Position numbers and translations under genes: made by a program. Below are positions 62,092 to 64,000 of a stretch of DNA of 64,000 nucleotides, piece after piece. Position 1 is the stretch's first letter; each line of letters starts with the position of its first letter. The stretch comes from Hydra vulgaris (lineage: Eukaryota > Cnidaria > Hydrozoa > Anthoathecata > Hydridae): contig NC_088928.1 of NCBI RefSeq assembly GCF_038396675.1, forward strand, positions 19,022,001-19,086,000, in the 5' to 3' direction. The notes below the pieces were generated by a model. The model worked only from the letters and a program-made list of their open reading frames with translations. It had not been told where the DNA came from and made no database searches.

Positions 62092-64000
62092 TCATTTTGA
62101 AAGGCTGAAATCAGATTTTAAGACTTTCATAGCTGATCGCGACTCTATTCTTGCAGGAATAAAACCATCACGCTGAGGTTCACAGACTGCCATACTGGCT
62201 TCAGTGACTAGCTTCACGCCTTTTTCTACAGACTGAGTGTGGCATGGAAAGCTTTTAAATTGTAGCATTTATGAGGTCAGAATGCTATTTTTAAGCTTAG
62301 TCAATTCAATTTATCTGAACATTGGAGGTTCAGCACTTATTGATGACCATTTGATTATGTCTGTAAAATCTGTTGTTTCAAAGTTTAGCGGTGATATCTT
62401 GAACAATCTAACTGTAGGTTTAGCATAGGTCTGGTCGGATATCAATCTTGCAGCCAATACACGTCTTAGTGCTAATTGACGAATGTGGGGCCTTTCATCG
62501 TTTGCCATTGATATTAATAAGTTTTCTGGGTGAGCAAAGTATGCATTTCTTTGGATTACAGGATCAACAATTTTCTTGAGCTCGATAGGCAAGTATCTGG
62601 TATAATGTACCATTTGAAAGAGATGGCGACTGCCATCCGTACAGGAATGCTTAGACTTCACTTCAAACCAAATAGGTGCATATACCTTTTGTATGTAAGT
62701 TACAAGAATGATCAAGTTTTTGTCTGGCTTTTCTGTAGATACATATAACCGGAGGATACGACTAGCAGTTGTTATCCATCAAGAATGACACATGGGTCCC
62801 GGTTTTCGATTACCCAATTCAAAACTACATTGGCCACTGGATATTGCTTGACACATTTCATGCAAGTACCTTTGATCTGTACTGAGATCATGTGCATCAA
62901 TGCTGGACAACACATTTCCTTCGATTGGTTGAAAACTGACAATTGGCAAGTCCATGTTCTTCAATAATTTTCAGATTGGACCACTAAATGAATTTGGCCC
63001 ATGTGTAGATCCATCCAGGTTAATTAGGAGATGTCTCAATGGTAACTCATTCATATGTAATAAACATACAAATCAGTGTAGAGATTTGTTGAAACAAAGC
63101 TCGAGAAGTCGAATGACACCACCAATATTACCTGTGTTGACATTCGTGCCATCACGTCCGATTGCCACCAATGAACTGGTATCTATAGCATTTGCATTCA
63201 AAAATGATATAATGCTAATCTTTATACTTTATGAAGATCCCTGTAATGTTTTAACATGTCCCAGGTATTCAGAACCAGGCTCCTTTATTAACACAACGTG
63301 CTCCTCGGTCTCCAAAGCTAGATGATATCTGTTTCCTTTAATGATCTGGCTTCGAGTTTTGTCCTTTCGACTATCAAAATATAACCCTTCCAATGTTTTG
63401 GCAGCACCAGCTTGTAAAATTTTTCTCTTTTTCTGTCTTTCTCTACAAATTTTACTTTGGTCAATAACATCAGATGAGTCATGTGCATTAATAATGCCAT
63501 AATCAACCAAAACAGCTGATGCTAATGTTGCAGCTGAGCAATCTGATACTCCCCATCGATCACATTCACGAGCTAATGTTGGTAGTGGAGTTCGCATTTG
63601 AGAGTTCAAAATTTCTTGTGAGCATATATTATTAGTTGATGATGGTGACTTAGGCGAGTCTGTCATGAAGTCAACATCTTCATTACTATCTCTTTCGGTG
63701 ATAACTTCATCTAAATCACCTAACGTGACATCATTGCAATCATCCTCCAAGCTACAATCTGGATGTGATTTCAAAGTTTCAGCATTTGTAATTGATTCAC
63801 ATTTATAAAATCTCAATTCATCTGCAAGTTTTCTTTTCAGTTTCTTTTCCTGTTGCTTTGTTGTTTTAATATCAACGTTGCCAATAGCCATTTTCCTTTC
63901 TGTTCTTTGATCTGCAAGGAATATTATTTAATTTGGTGGAACTTTACGATTCTTTTCACAAGCACATGTCGAAAAGTCTTTACATTTACATGAAGCAATA
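62092..64000 (-). pseudogene. Broken copy of an uncharacterised multicopy protein family (mobile-element-like)
   Basis: Minus strand, entering from the right edge and ending at the TGA at 62092..62094. Order: a Cys-rich piece CKCKDFSTCACEKNRKVPP (about 63995-63940); DQRTERKMAIGNVDIKTTK; an acidic linker; ECDRWGVSDCSAATLASAV; QKKRKILQAGAAKTLEG; a stop at 63229; SLVAIGRDGTNVNTGNIGGV (about 63170); WMENDT-unrelated LLHMNELPLRHLLINLDGST; LPIVSFQPIEGNVLSSIDA; HIRQLALRRVLAAR; and FPCHTQSVEKGVKLVTEAS near the end. At least six in-frame stops or shifts. I recognise this as a family of hypothetical proteins repeated in Hydra and some arthropods. The AIGxDGTxVNTG block could be part of an RNase-H-like nuclease fold, but that is a guess. 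Probably lies in the SPPL2 intron after exon 8. Confidence 0.7.

Overview
This is a very AT-rich, intron-rich animal locus. Base composition, long (TA)n tracts, many short inverted-repeat (foldback/MITE-like) insertions and DNA-transposon relics of several superfamilies point to a Hydra-like cnidarian. The organism assignment is inference; the gene calls do not depend on it. No bacterial operon, CRISPR, rRNA or tRNA gene was seen.

Two host genes lie on the + strand. (1) 11847..27716 is a complete serine palmitoyltransferase long-chain-base subunit 2 gene (SPTLC2). Eleven exons have consistent GT/AG boundaries and reading phases and encode about 553 residues, including the PLP-binding lysine. 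(2) 34117 to beyond the right edge is the 5' part of a signal peptide peptidase-like 2 aspartyl protease gene (SPPL2A/B type). Eight exons encode about 330 residues: signal peptide, lumenal PA-like domain and the first four membrane segments. The catalytic YD and GxGD segments lie outside the window. The genes are about 6.4 kb apart and their products act in different processes (sphingolipid synthesis in the ER; intramembrane proteolysis), so no functional link is claimed.

Layout: 1-11.8 kb is a transposon-rich flank (hAT-like relic, a TTAA-flanked Kolobok/Mutator-like element, a Tc1/mariner-like relic split by a hAT-like MITE, a pogo-like transposase pseudogene, a large foldback element). 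11.8-27.7 kb is SPTLC2, with MITEs and (TA)n arrays in its introns. 27.8-34.1 kb is intergenic, with Tc1-like and pogo-like pseudogenes on the minus strand. 34.1-64 kb is SPPL2, whose introns hold a Ty3/gypsy integrase scrap, a long-TIR element, a 4.1 kb minisatellite of ~62-bp units, large (TA)n/(GA)n tracts, a 40-bp minisatellite with heat-shock-element-like motifs, and, at the right edge, a broken copy of an uncharacterised multicopy protein family on the minus strand.

Most notable: (a) the SPTLC2 exon 10 acceptor is the last of a tandem array of 36-bp units, each carrying its own TTTCAG acceptor, and the two nearest upstream acceptors would add 12 or 24 residues in frame; (b) five exact 40-bp repeats each carry an HSF-site-like TTCTAGAAGCTTCTAGA; (c) the 62-bp intronic minisatellite. 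All counts and alignments were done by eye.
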